64,000 bases of DNA from Paraburkholderia sp041321145 (GTDB taxonomy: Bacteria > Pseudomonadota > Gammaproteobacteria > Burkholderiales > Burkholderiaceae): contig NZ_JBGGWA010000003.1 in NCBI RefSeq assembly GCF_041321145.1, positions 62,001 to 126,000 on the forward strand, given 5' to 3'. Under the pieces are notes generated by a model. It worked only from the letters and a program-made list of their open reading frames with translations, had not been told where the DNA came from and ran no database searches. Position 1 is the stretch's first letter. Each line of letters begins with the position of its first letter. Positions 53,763 to 61,884 of this stretch are shown here, one piece after another. The position numbers and the translations under genes were made by a program.

Positions 53763-55673
53763 TTAGTGCGTGGAAGCGGCCAGTAAAAGCTGCCCGTTTT
53801 CAGGCGGCATGGTGGCGAGACTCATTGATGCCGACGGCTCCGGGGCGTAAGCGGCCATCGCCTCGATCAGTTGTGCCGCCTGATGGTCGGCTGAGGTGTA
53901 GGCGTTGGCGTTGATGCTCTCATTCGACGACGGGTCATAACTGTTCGCGATCATCGGCTGCGTCGCGGACGACATGGTGTCACTCATGGCGTGGCTGCTA
54001 TTGAACAGGGACAGTGTTAGCGAACCGGGGCTGCGATAGACGATGGTCTCTGAACCGTCGGCGTGGACCTCGTTGATACCGGTACACCCGTGTGTCAGCG
54101 GATCCATGAAAAGCCTGCGCCCCGAACCGTCCGCGTTGAAATTGAATGTCTCGATCTGTCGCCCGTCCGAATTGAACGTGTAGGTGCTGCCCGAACCGTC
54201 CGCATTCGCGAACGTCATTTCTGTCTCCCGTCCGGTCACCGGATCGTAGAGCGTGTCGACATGGAAGCCGTCCGGACTGGTGATCACAAACGCGATCATC
54301 ACATTTGCAGCGTTGTACGTGCGCCGGTACGTCGTGTCGTCGCCGTCGTACTTCACGATCAGGTCCTGCGAGCCGTCGGCCTTGATCGTGATGGTGTTCG
54401 TCGCGCCCGCGTTGACGGTCGCGCCGCCGCAGTCTCCGTTCGGGTCGCCCGATACCGTGACGATGCCATCGGAAATACTGATCTTCTCACCCGAGATCTC
54501 ATTGCAGACGACGTTGCCGGATGCGGAACCAAGGTTGACCGTCGTGCCTTCGGCTGCGTGGATCGTATTGCCCGCACCCTCGATGCTGGCGCGGTTTCCG
54601 GGAGCCAGCGAGACCATGTTGTTGTCGCCCAGCACGGTAACCTGATTGTCGGTTCCCACCACGTAGACGAATTGATACTCGCCGCCGCCTGACGGATTGC
54701 TCATGGGCGCAACCGTGTAGGCTCCCGACGAACCGGTGATGTACACCTCTGTAACCAGATTGCCCTCTGAGTCTGTGAAGTGCGTGGTGTAGCAGCCGTC
54801 CTGGTAGATGTTGAGCGTGAGGGATTTGCTCGCGTCGGTTTCCGGAACGGCCTTGTTCGTGTCAGTCTCGGGAATGGTCCAGACGCTTTTCCCCGCGCTT
54901 ACTGACGGATCCTTCAACGGTCCGTCATCAGATACGGTCCCAACAAGATAGGTCACGCCAGATGCGAAGGTGTAAAGCGTGCTGCCGTCGCCTTGCTGAG
55001 CCACGCGCGACGGAATCTCCACCTTGTATCCGGCGATCCAGCCTGAATTGTCTACCTGCGGCACCATCATGCCGCCGGATAGCGTTAACTGCATGGTGTT
55101 CGACAGAGTGCTTGTGAATACAGCCTGATCTGAAGCGGAGAGCTGGCCGTAATATGACTGAACGACGCCTTGCAGTTCTTGCAGCACGTTTGAAATCGAA
55201 TACTTGGAATCTTGAGTTGCCCAGCCGATCACCGTCATGCCGGCCGCAAGAAAGCCCAATGCGATTGCGACTTCAGGCGCAACGGCAGCAGCAGCACCGA
55301 TGCCGAGGCCCGCTGCCACAATTGGCGCCAAGTTGGTAACTGGCACATTTGCTGGACCTCTTTGGCGCGCTACTTCAATCGCCGTGAGGGTAGCCGCCGC
55401 GAGTCCTATCCAACCCGCCTTCTTCGCGGCAGAGCCCAGCAATTTTCCCGCCTCGGCTGAATCCGACGCAAACTGCTGCAACATCTGACCGGTGCTGGCG
55501 CTTATGCCAGCAAGGTCTGCAGCCGCAGTAAATCGGCCAAGCAGTTGGAGCGTTGGGTCAGTTTCAGCGCGAGCTTGTTCCGCCGCGTTGGCGGCATCGG
55601 CTGAACTAACTGTACCGCCAATTAGGAAATTAACGAGCGATGCAATGCCTTGCCCAGTGGTAATCGTTGACAT
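53763..55673 (-). CDS. Putative T1SS-secreted glycine-rich toxin (636 aa)
   Basis: No named family recognised. Residues 1-80 form an N-terminal module (QGIASLVNFLIGGTVSSADAANAAEQ) that recurs in two short genes upstream. Residues 115-152 are a long Gly/Ala-rich hydrophobic stretch with GxxxG-like spacing, able to enter a membrane. About 200-420 is Ser/Thr/Gly-rich beta-like sequence. About 425-560 has repeated ADGSG and FNSDGR-type turns resembling secreted adhesin/Rhs-like strands. No signal peptide, consistent with type I export. The start at 55673 is 2 bp after the stop of the small membrane-protein gene. Toxin function is inferred from context, not from a catalytic motif. Confidence 0.75.
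   Translation of the reverse strand: MSTITTGQGIASLVNFLIGGTVSSADAANAAEQARAETDPTLQLLGRFTAAADLAGISASTGQMLQQFASDSAEAGKLLGSAAKKAGWIGLAAATLTAIEVARQRGPANVPVTNLAPIVAAGLGIGAAAAVAPEVAIALGFLAAGMTVIGWATQDSKYSISNVLQELQGVVQSYYGQLSASDQAVFTSTLSNTMQLTLSGGMMVPQVDNSGWIAGYKVEIPSRVAQQGDGSTLYTFASGVTYLVGTVSDDGPLKDPSVSAGKSVWTIPETDTNKAVPETDASKSLTLNIYQDGCYTTHFTDSEGNLVTEVYITGSSGAYTVAPMSNPSGGGEYQFVYVVGTDNQVTVLGDNNMVSLAPGNRASIEGAGNTIHAAEGTTVNLGSASGNVVCNEISGEKISISDGIVTVSGDPNGDCGGATVNAGATNTITIKADGSQDLIVKYDGDDTTYRRTYNAANVMIAFVITSPDGFHVDTLYDPVTGRETEMTFANADGSGSTYTFNSDGRQIETFNFNADGSGRRLFMDPLTHGCTGINEVHADGSETIVYRSPGSLTLSLFNSSHAMSDTMSSATQPMIANSYDPSSNESINANAYTSADHQAAQLIEAMAAYAPEPSASMSLATMPPENGQLLLAASTH
53842..54521. repeat. Copy 1 of a 680-bp direct repeat (toxin C-terminal part)
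   Basis: This segment encodes about residues 385-610 of the 636-residue protein. It recurs in the same orientation at 58371-59050 without gaps, with about a dozen base changes (roughly 98% identity by eye). The two copies diverge abruptly at both ends. Confidence 0.95.
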
Positions 55674-55675
55674 AT

Positions 55676-56251
55676 TTAATCTTGAAGTGCTTTTTTCTTG
55701 ATTTTAATGACGTTAAAGGCAGATAAAATCCAAAAAAATCCGGCGATAAGGTACATATAAAAAATCGTCCCGAGCGGATCTCTGGCACTCATCAGCGCCA
55801 CACGCTGGCTATCTTTGCCCAGCAAAACCTTACCATCGATGGTCGTTACCTGAGTTGGCCAGAACCGACCCACGCCATCTCGCAGGAAGAAGCCTTCCGC
55901 GTAGACCTCCTGATTGCCAGGATTGGCTTTGTTAAATTCAAAAATCGAGTCATAACCTATGTAATCCTGAAGCCGATAAGCTCGTCCATTTTCAGCTTTA
56001 AAATCGATAAATGGATACTTTTTGAGCCCGTGTTGATCACTGCCAAAAACAAATACACCACGCTCCTTTAAAACAGATGCGTCTGGAGGTATAACACCCT
56101 GATAAGGCATGGAATGCACGAAGGCAAGAAATGGCGATATTATGGTAAAAATTATAGCTCCACTCAAAATAGACTGCTTCCATTTATATTCCGGCCCAAT
56201 CATTTCGGCCGGCCCCCGCAGCAAGATCAAGAAAGCTTTAAACAAGGTCAT
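55676..56251 (-). CDS. Two-TM membrane protein, candidate immunity protein 1
   Basis: 191 residues: N-terminal TM (SILSGAIIFTIISPFLAFVHSM, about 28-48), a periplasmic domain (about 50-155) with EVYAEGFFLRDGVGRFWPTQVTTIDGKVLLGKDSQRVA, and C-terminal TM (IFYMYLIAGFFWILSAFNVI) with a Lys-rich end. It is AT-rich in codon use. It lies directly before the toxin gene (TAA-at-ATG) and has a paralogue and a degenerate copy upstream. Topology and position fit an immunity protein acting at the inner membrane. No database family recognised. Confidence 0.8.
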   Translation of the reverse strand: MTLFKAFLILLRGPAEMIGPEYKWKQSILSGAIIFTIISPFLAFVHSMPYQGVIPPDASVLKERGVFVFGSDQHGLKKYPFIDFKAENGRAYRLQDYIGYDSIFEFNKANPGNQEVYAEGFFLRDGVGRFWPTQVTTIDGKVLLGKDSQRVALMSARDPLGTIFYMYLIAGFFWILSAFNVIKIKKKALQD

Positions 56252-56546
56252 ATTGGAAATGTCCCGTGCGTGAGCCGAACGCGGACGTTGCTGCCACGGC
56301 TATACCTAACAGTTCGGCGGCCTCCTCCGACGTTGGCGAAAACCGCTGCAAGGTATGCCGCATTCCTCCCGCGACCACGCCGAGCAGATCATTCGCAGCT
56401 CCAGCCGTAGCGATGACTTTTTTTGACGTAGCTTGCTCGGCGACCGCCTGCTGGGCAGAATTGGCCGCATCGGCCACGCTGACGGACGAGCCGGTAATAA
56501 AAGCGACGACATCGCCGATGGCTTCAATAAAGCTTTGTGGTTTCAT
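56238..56546 (-). CDS. Orphan toxin N-terminal module 1 (102 aa)
   Basis: 102 residues similar to residues 1-85 of the 636-residue toxin: GDVVAFITGSSVSVADAANSAQQAVAEQ, then LLGVVAGGMRHTLQRFSPTSEEAAELLG. It stops just where the toxin's hydrophobic region would begin, so it is a truncated toxin or a free-standing small secreted protein. ATGA overlap with the upstream membrane-protein gene and a 14-nt overlap with the next show it is still in the operon. Confidence 0.75.
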   Translation of the reverse strand: MKPQSFIEAIGDVVAFITGSSVSVADAANSAQQAVAEQATSKKVIATAGAANDLLGVVAGGMRHTLQRFSPTSEEAAELLGIAVAATSAFGSRTGHFQYDLV

Positions 56547-57130
56547 TTAATTATCTCTGGAAATTTTTTTCTGAGCTTGATTGCATTTGAAAGAGAAATA
56601 AGCCATAAGGGAATGGTTGATCCATATTCCAGCAACAATAGTTCACCAAATGGCCGGCGCTGGTTGTTTAGGATTCGACTCGACTCCATCCGGCTAAGCA
56701 ATACATGTCCGTCTGACGTGATAATCAATGTAGGCCAAAAAAGCCCGCGACCATCCTGAAGCAGGAAGCCTTCCACCTGGAGATTAAATTCTGAGTTAAA
56801 TTTTCTGATTTTTTCGGCACTTATGGCATTATCTATAACGTAAAAAATTTTCCCATCATTGGTTTTAAAGTTTATGTTGTATTTTCTAGTAATTCCACGT
56901 GAATTATAATTTCCGATCGTAAAATTTCCGACACCTCGAATAAGGAGGGCTTCGGGAGGCACTGCTCCTGCATAAAATTGACTTCGCCAAAAATTAAGAA
57001 GCGGAAATATGACTACTAGACCTATAGCCAAGTTCAGGACGCCGCGCTTCCAATGGTGGCCTTCCCCTATCTGGTAGTCCGATCCACTTCTCAATATCGA
57101 GAATGCTTTGAGCAAACTTATATTTGACAT
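56543..57130 (-). CDS. Two-TM membrane protein, candidate immunity protein 2
   Basis: 195 residues, paralogous to the 55676-56251 product. TM1 is GVLNLAIGLVVIFPLLNFW, the periplasmic core includes LQVEGFLLQDGRGLFWPTLIITSDGHVLLSRMES, and a C-terminal hydrophobic stretch (PLWLISLSNAIKLRKKF) carries a basic end. Identity to copy 1 is modest, with the E-G-F-x-L-x-D-G-x-G-x-F-W-P-T core conserved. The divergence suggests a different specificity. AT-rich and probably acquired. Confidence 0.78.
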   Translation of the reverse strand: MSNISLLKAFSILRSGSDYQIGEGHHWKRGVLNLAIGLVVIFPLLNFWRSQFYAGAVPPEALLIRGVGNFTIGNYNSRGITRKYNINFKTNDGKIFYVIDNAISAEKIRKFNSEFNLQVEGFLLQDGRGLFWPTLIITSDGHVLLSRMESSRILNNQRRPFGELLLLEYGSTIPLWLISLSNAIKLRKKFPEIIK

Positions 57131-57217
57131 ATGTTGTATTTCGACGGGCCAGTGGAGCTAGGTAGATGATTGGTGAATAAAGAGGTGGCGCGGCATATGC
57201 CGGCATATGTTGATGAC

Positions 57218-57478
57218 TTAATTTTGATCTTTGGCGAAACGAGCCGATGTCGCATCCTTTTTGTAAGTAGAAGCAAACTGCTGCTGCATTTGGACGGAAC
57301 TGGCTATTGTGCCTGTGAGACTTGCGCCACCGCTAGTGCCATTGAGTAGAGCCGCATTAGTGTCATTTTCTGTTATAGCTTGTCCGGCGGACTTGGCCGC
57401 GTCTCCTGAACTTACCGTGCCGTTAATGAGACAATTGATGAGGCTAGCCACCCCCTGCCGAATCGTAATTGCGCTCAT
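57218..57478 (-). CDS. Orphan toxin N-terminal module 2 (86 aa)
   Basis: 86 residues. MSAITIRQGVASLINCLINGTVSSGDAAKSAGQAITEND closely matches the toxin start MSTITTGQGIASLVNFL... The match continues through SVQMQQQFAS and ends in an unrelated basic tail. It begins directly after the remains of a third immunity-like gene (TAA-ATG). Same truncation point as module 1, which argues that the break is not random. Confidence 0.72.
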   Translation of the reverse strand: MSAITIRQGVASLINCLINGTVSSGDAAKSAGQAITENDTNAALLNGTSGGASLTGTIASSVQMQQQFASTYKKDATSARFAKDQN

Positions 57479-57479
57479 T

Positions 57480-57995
57480 TATTTAATTCCCGTGATTTTC
57501 TGATGAGTTTAAATGCGTCAATTGAAGAAAAAAAATCCAGAACAGTCCATCAAAAAAATTTACATGTAGAAAAGATTCCATCCAAACGGATTTCTACTAA
57601 CAGCCAGTTCTTTTGCAACCGCATCCTTATCCAGGAGTATTTTTCCATCAAGCGTGCTGGCCTGCGTTACCCAAAATCTACCCTTGCCATTCCCAGGGAT
57701 GAAGCCTTCGACATTAATCGTTGGGGTGGTTTCATTTACCATCAATTGTCGCAATGGAATAAGTTGTTCAAAATTTTGCAACCGGTGTGTGCGACCTTCA
57801 TTGGTTTTGAAGCCTCCGAAAATTTTTTCGTCCCGTATTGTTCATGGAGGTAAGCGAGTGTCCCTTCCCTTTTATTAGTGGGACCTGTGGTGGAGTTGCC
57901 CCCTGGTAAGGCAGCGCCAGTAGGATCATAACGAATGGCGTTGCAACGGCCCCAACGCGTGCCATGTTGGCGCACAGTTGCTTGGTTTGGAACAT
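57480..57995 (-). pseudogene. Degenerate third immunity-like gene
   Basis: Homology to the two-TM proteins is spread over three frames. The first (from 57995) has VGAVATPFVMILLALPYQGATPP. The second (about 57560-57860) has FKTNEGRTHRLQNFE and VEGFIPGNGKGRFWVTQASTLDGKILLDKDAV, then stops after NPFGWNLFYM. The remaining piece reads GLFWIFFLQLTHLN before TAA next to the following ATG. At least two frameshifts, so non-functional as written. Confidence 0.75.
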
Positions 57996-58336
57996 TTTTG
58001 CATCCCTATCCGCCTCACCCCTTAATTACATTGAAAACGCCTTTATAAAACCGATGCAGGACATGAATTTTCTCTGTGATTCGTGCTGATGCCGGAATTA
58101 TTATTTTGAACCCTTAGTCATTCTTGAGATAGTAAACTTTTTTGTCGGAACTTCTCTACGTTGCGATAATTTTCCGCCCAGTCAAGCTAATATTCAATTA
58201 AAAATAATAATACAAAAATAGAAGCGATGCTGTCATTTTTTGTAAAACACCTTCCCACTAAAAATTCTTAATTCGATCGGCTGACTCATCAGATTAATCT
58301 GAATATACAAGCTTGAAATTAAGAATCCGAGAGATG
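57996..58336. promoter_or_regulatory. AT-rich intergenic region with nested inverted repeats
   Basis: 341 bp without a gene, much richer in A/T than the rest of the window. ATTCTTAATT at 58264-58273 pairs with AATTAAGAAT at 58317-58326, and a perfect 12-bp palindrome CAGATTAATCTG lies between them at 58290-58301. It may hold the promoter/operator of the immunity-toxin array (minus strand) or the terminator of the toxin fragment. No convincing -35/-10 was found. Confidence 0.5.
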
Positions 58337-59053
58337 TCATGCTCGCTTGAGCGCATTCCCGGCTGCATTGGGGCGTACAGTCGCCATCGCCTCGATCAGT
58401 TGTGCAGCCTGATGGTCGGCTGAGGTGTAGGCGTTGGCGTTGATGCTCTCATTCGACGACGGGTCATAACTGTTCGCGATCATCGGCTGCGTCGCGGACG
58501 ACATGGTGTCACTCATGGCGTGGCTGCTATTGAACAGGGACAGTGTTAGCGAACCGGGGCTGCGATAGACGATGGTCTCTGAACCGTCGGCGTGGACCTC
58601 GTTGATACCGGTACACCCGTGTGTCAGCGGATCCATGAAAAGCCTGCGCCCCGAACCGTCCGCGTTGAAATTGAATGTCTCGATCTGTCGCCCGTCCGAA
58701 TTGAACGTGTAGGTGCTGCCCGAACCGTCCGCATTCGCGAACGTCATTTCTGTCTCCCGTCCGGTCACCGGATCGTAGAGCGTGTCGACATGGAAGCCGT
58801 CCGGACTGGTGATCACAAACGCGGTCATCACATTTGCAGCGTTGTACGTGCGCCGGTACGTCGTGTCGTCGCCGTCGTACTTCACGATCAGGTCCTGCGA
58901 GCCGTCGGCCTTGATCGCGATGGTGTTCGTCGCACCCGCGTTGACGGTTGCGCCGCCGCAGTCTCCGTTCGGGTCGCCCGATACTGTGATGATGTTGTCG
59001 GAAATACTGATCTTCTCACCCGTGATCTCATTCCACACGACGTTGCCGGACAA
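58337..59053 (-). pseudogene. N-terminally truncated duplicate of the toxin C-terminal half
   Basis: The open frame (238 residues) matches toxin residues about 385-610 almost exactly (SGNVVWNEITGEKISISD to QAAQLIEAMA), then ends in a different short tail (TVRPNAAGNALKRA). The first 384 residues are missing, and sequence upstream of 59050 is unrelated. No start codon with a ribosome site is present, so it is probably silent. Confidence 0.85.
58371..59050. repeat. Copy 2 of the 680-bp direct repeat
   Basis: Partner of 53842-54521 at a constant offset of 4529 bp with no indels. The near identity suggests recent duplication or gene conversion. It could recombine with copy 1 to delete or exchange the whole immunity-toxin array. 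Confidence 0.95.
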
Positions 59054-59279
59054 TTTTTAGCGTCGGGTGAGCCACCAGTTGGATGTGGCTACATTACGGG
59101 GAAGCATCGCAACTGAACCCGATGATCGACAATACGTTTTAAGCAGATGCAAGATGGCGCAAGCAGGCGAACCTTTTGCAACCGAGCGGCCCTCTTCGAT
59201 GATGTCCGGAGCGCCAGCCGAATAGCGGCTCAACCACGCACGCCCCCATTGAACATGCGCGTCCCGCTCACCGAGCGGT

Positions 59280-59510
59280 GATGACGTCGTCGCCCCCGCC
59301 GTCGACGCCGCCGCCAGCCCCGCAGCCCCATTACCGCCCGCGATCCAGCGATCCGCGAGGATCAGCGGAATACCCGTCACGACAATCACCCCAAGACCCA
59401 GCGCGATGCCCGGCAAACGCTCGTGACGATCACGTTCAAGTCGATACCGTTGCCGAGCGCAAAACCGAAGAACGGAATCGGCGGATGCACGCAGCGGCCG
59501 AAGAACTCGC
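59280..59510 (-). pseudogene. kdgT: kdgT (2-keto-3-deoxygluconate permease) fragment
   Basis: Minus strand, two frames. About 59410-59510 reads PPIPFFGFALGNGIDLNVIVTS, and about 59282-59415 reads LPGIALGLGVIVVTGIPLILADRWIAGGNGAAGLAAASTAG. Both are typical of internal KdgT transmembrane segments. A frameshift at about 59412 separates them, and both ends of the gene are missing. A relic of a uronate/pectin catabolic operon. Confidence 0.7.
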
Positions 59511-59743
59511 GCATCAACAGCGAACACGCGAAGACGCTGAATACCGCAGGGCTGGGCAAGCAGTTTCTCGTCGAACAGGTGTTCGAGCGCGACGCGCTTC
59601 GGTTCACCTACAATTACATCGATCGCATCATCGTCGGCGACGTGGGGCCGGCGACGCGCGCGTACACGTTCATCTGGGGGATGGTCGGCGAAAACCAGGT
59701 GTTCAGCGGCAGGAATCGCATCGCGATTGGCGATCTGCGTTGA
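59510..59743 (+). pseudogene. kduI: kduI remnant with internal deletion
   Basis: The reading frame gives HAKTLNTAGLGKQFLVEQVFERD, YIDRIIVGDVGPATRA, the N-terminal part of 5-keto-4-deoxyuronate isomerase. It is followed at once by YTFIWGMVGENQVFSGRN ... IAIGDLR, the exact C-terminal end of the same enzyme. About 190 residues, including the metal site, are missing without loss of frame. The 5' end abuts the oppositely oriented kdgT fragment at about 59510, a rearrangement joint. The enzyme must be inactive. Confidence 0.8.
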
Positions 59744-59786
59744 CGTACAGCATGCGCGCCGCGCAACACATCACAGGCACCAAAAA

Positions 59787-60557
59787 ATGCGCTTACGCAC
59801 AGTGAATACCTTTGATCTGACCGGCAAAGTCGCCATCGTCACCGGCAGCAATACGGGCCTCGGCGCAGGCATGGCGGTCGCGCTCGCTACCGCCGGTTGC
59901 AACATCGTCGGCGTGAGCCGCGCCGACGCAGGCGACACACCCACGCGCGTCGAAGCGGCCGGTCGCCGTTTCGTCGACGTGCGAGCCGATCTGGCGTCGA
60001 TTGCGCCGGTCGGCGACATCGTGGGCACGGCTGTCGAAGCATTCGGCCGCGTCGACGTGCTCGTGAACAACGCGGGCATCATCCGCCGCGAGGACGCGCT
60101 CGACTTCAGCGAAGACGACTGGGACGCGACGATGAACGTCAACCTGAAAAGCGTCTTCTTTCTTTCTCAGGCCGTCGCCCGGCAATTCGTGAAGCAGCAA
60201 AGCGGCGGCAAGATCATTAATATCGCGTCTATGCTGTCGTTCCAGGGCGGTATACGCGTGGCGTCCTACACGGCGTCGAAAAGCGGCGTGCTGGGTCTCA
60301 CGCGGCTTCTCGCGAACGAATGGGCCGGGCATGGCATCAATGTGAACGCGATCGCGCCCGGCTACATGGCAACCGCGAATACGGCGGCGCTGCGCGACGA
60401 CTCGCGGCGCAACGACGAGATTCTCGGCCGCATCCCGGCAGGTCGCTGGGGCACGCCGGAGGATCTCGCGGGGTCCGTTGTGTTCCTTGCGTCGTCCGCG
60501 TCAGACTACGTGCACGGCCATACGCTTGCGGTGGACGGAGGATGGCTTTCGCGCTAG
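59787..60557 (+). CDS. kduD: KduD, 2-dehydro-3-deoxy-D-gluconate 5-dehydrogenase
   Basis: An intact SDR enzyme of about 256 residues. TGSNTGLGAG is the cofactor loop, followed by LVNNAGIIRREDALDFSE, IASMLSFQGGIRVASYTASKSG with catalytic Ser/Tyr/Lys, NAIAPGYMATAN and VFLASSASDYVHGHTLAVDGGW. It reduces or oxidises diketo-deoxygluconate in pectin/uronate breakdown. The GTG at 59802 (MNTFDLTGKV) is an alternative start giving 251 residues. Its pathway partners kduI and kdgT just upstream are broken, so it may be orphaned. Confidence 0.92.
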   Translation: MRLRTVNTFDLTGKVAIVTGSNTGLGAGMAVALATAGCNIVGVSRADAGDTPTRVEAAGRRFVDVRADLASIAPVGDIVGTAVEAFGRVDVLVNNAGIIRREDALDFSEDDWDATMNVNLKSVFFLSQAVARQFVKQQSGGKIINIASMLSFQGGIRVASYTASKSGVLGLTRLLANEWAGHGINVNAIAPGYMATANTAALRDDSRRNDEILGRIPAGRWGTPEDLAGSVVFLASSASDYVHGHTLAVDGGWLSR

Positions 60558-60781
60558 CTCGCAAGGGGCAAACAGCGCAGGGACGAGGCCGCGCACGCGC
60601 AAGACGCGGACAGCGCGGACGATCGAGGCGGCATGGGCAACGACAAGTGCGAATCGGCGTGGTCAGTCGGCCGGGTCTTCGCGATTCTCGGCGCGATCGG
60701 CAACAGCGCCACCACCCGGCGCTCTGTCGCCGGTTGAAAGCAGAGGACAAGCGGACAACAAACTGGCATGCGCACTACCGC

Positions 60782-61336
60782 TCAAGGCAGCATCCGCTGC
60801 AAGACCTGATCCTTGAGCACGAAACGATGAAAGAGCGCCGCCGCGACATGCAATACGATCAGCGCGAACAACACCCAGGCCAGATAGCCGTGGATGTCGC
60901 CCATTTCGTGACCGAGTGACGAGCCGACCGACGAAATGGCCGGATAAGGCAGCAGGCCGAGCAGCTTGACGGACCACCCGCGCGAAGACGCATTGGCCCA
61001 CCCCAACACCGGCACAGCCAGCAGCGCGAGATAGAGAGCACCATGCGTGACGCGCGAAACGACGCTGAGCAGCGGTGAAAGCGATGCGGGCGCCGGTGGA
61101 TGCGTGAGACGCCAGACGATTCTCACTACAATCGCAGCGATCAGCGTTGCACCGACACCGAGATGCCATGCGATCAGACCGTCGGGCCGCGTGCCCTTAT
61201 GAATGTCCGGCATGGTCCAACCGATCACGAACTGCGCGACGATCAATAAGACCACCAGCCAGTGAAGAAACTTGGCTACGCCGTCATAGCCGGCCGCGTA
61301 ACGTGAAAGAGTGACTTCGTCGGATCGCATCATCAT
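60782..61336 (-). CDS. Cytochrome b561-family protein
   Basis: A 184-residue four-TM di-heme protein. Conserved His residues lie in AKFLHWLVVLLIVAQF (TM1), AWHLGVGATL, THGALYLALLAVPVLGW and HEMGDIHGYLAWVLFALIVLHVAAALFHRFV (TM4). It moves electrons from quinol to small periplasmic acceptors such as superoxide. Three consecutive ATGs allow starts at 61336, 61333 or 61330. The gap 60558-60781 before it (after kduD, convergent) shows nothing. Confidence 0.92.
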   Translation of the reverse strand: MMMRSDEVTLSRYAAGYDGVAKFLHWLVVLLIVAQFVIGWTMPDIHKGTRPDGLIAWHLGVGATLIAAIVVRIVWRLTHPPAPASLSPLLSVVSRVTHGALYLALLAVPVLGWANASSRGWSVKLLGLLPYPAISSVGSSLGHEMGDIHGYLAWVLFALIVLHVAAALFHRFVLKDQVLQRMLP

Positions 61337-61884
61337 GAGAGTTCGTTAGTAGGCGTTCAGCCGTCGATTGAAGGCGACATCTTTACGCCGACGTACAGGA
61401 ATTACGGGCATACTGCGTGCATACGCCAAACATGCTACGGACCAATCCTTAAGAAAAGCTGATGTCACGCGGGCGGTCGGTTTACCGCATGTCACATGGC
61501 AGCGCTTCGGCAGCGCAGTGAACGCGCGATTACCGGTCTATCACACCCGCTCGCACTGCGAGTCTGCAACTGAATGTATCCGTCAGGCATAGTCATAACG
61601 AGCCGACGTGTCCTGCACATTTCAGTTGTTCATACCCATGCGATTCAACCCGCCCGAAGACACGGGACGCGCAACGGTCCGACGTTTTTCAGTGTGTGCT
61701 CAACAGGTTGCCCGCTAATTTCACGCCGGCGGAACAGGTCATCGCAGCGCCGCGACATCCCCTCACCTGGTGTCACACACACAGCGGATGCGCCAGGGAA
61801 TCGACACGTCCTGTTACACACGAACACACCGGTAATCCAGCCGCTCAGTAGAGTTCGATCACACGTTAAAAGGAAGGCAACATC
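61337..61884. other. Intergenic region, 548 bp
   Basis: No gene with coding character was found on either strand. A partial match to the PmrA-type box, CTTAAG-aaaag-CTGATG, lies at 61448-61464, about 110 bp before the cytochrome b561 gene; the second half matches only four of six bases. AGGAAGG at the right end serves the small lipoprotein gene. Confidence 0.45.

Noticed and set aside
59057..59527. 156-codon minus-strand frame as an intact gene
   Set aside because: Only the middle matches KdgT; the start lies in the oppositely oriented kduI remnant and the end has no homology, so it is a pseudogene fragment.
61448..61464. CTTAAG-aaaag-CTGATG upstream of cytochrome b561, as a fifth regulator box
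   Set aside because: The second half-site matches only four of six bases; too weak to call without a genome-wide background.
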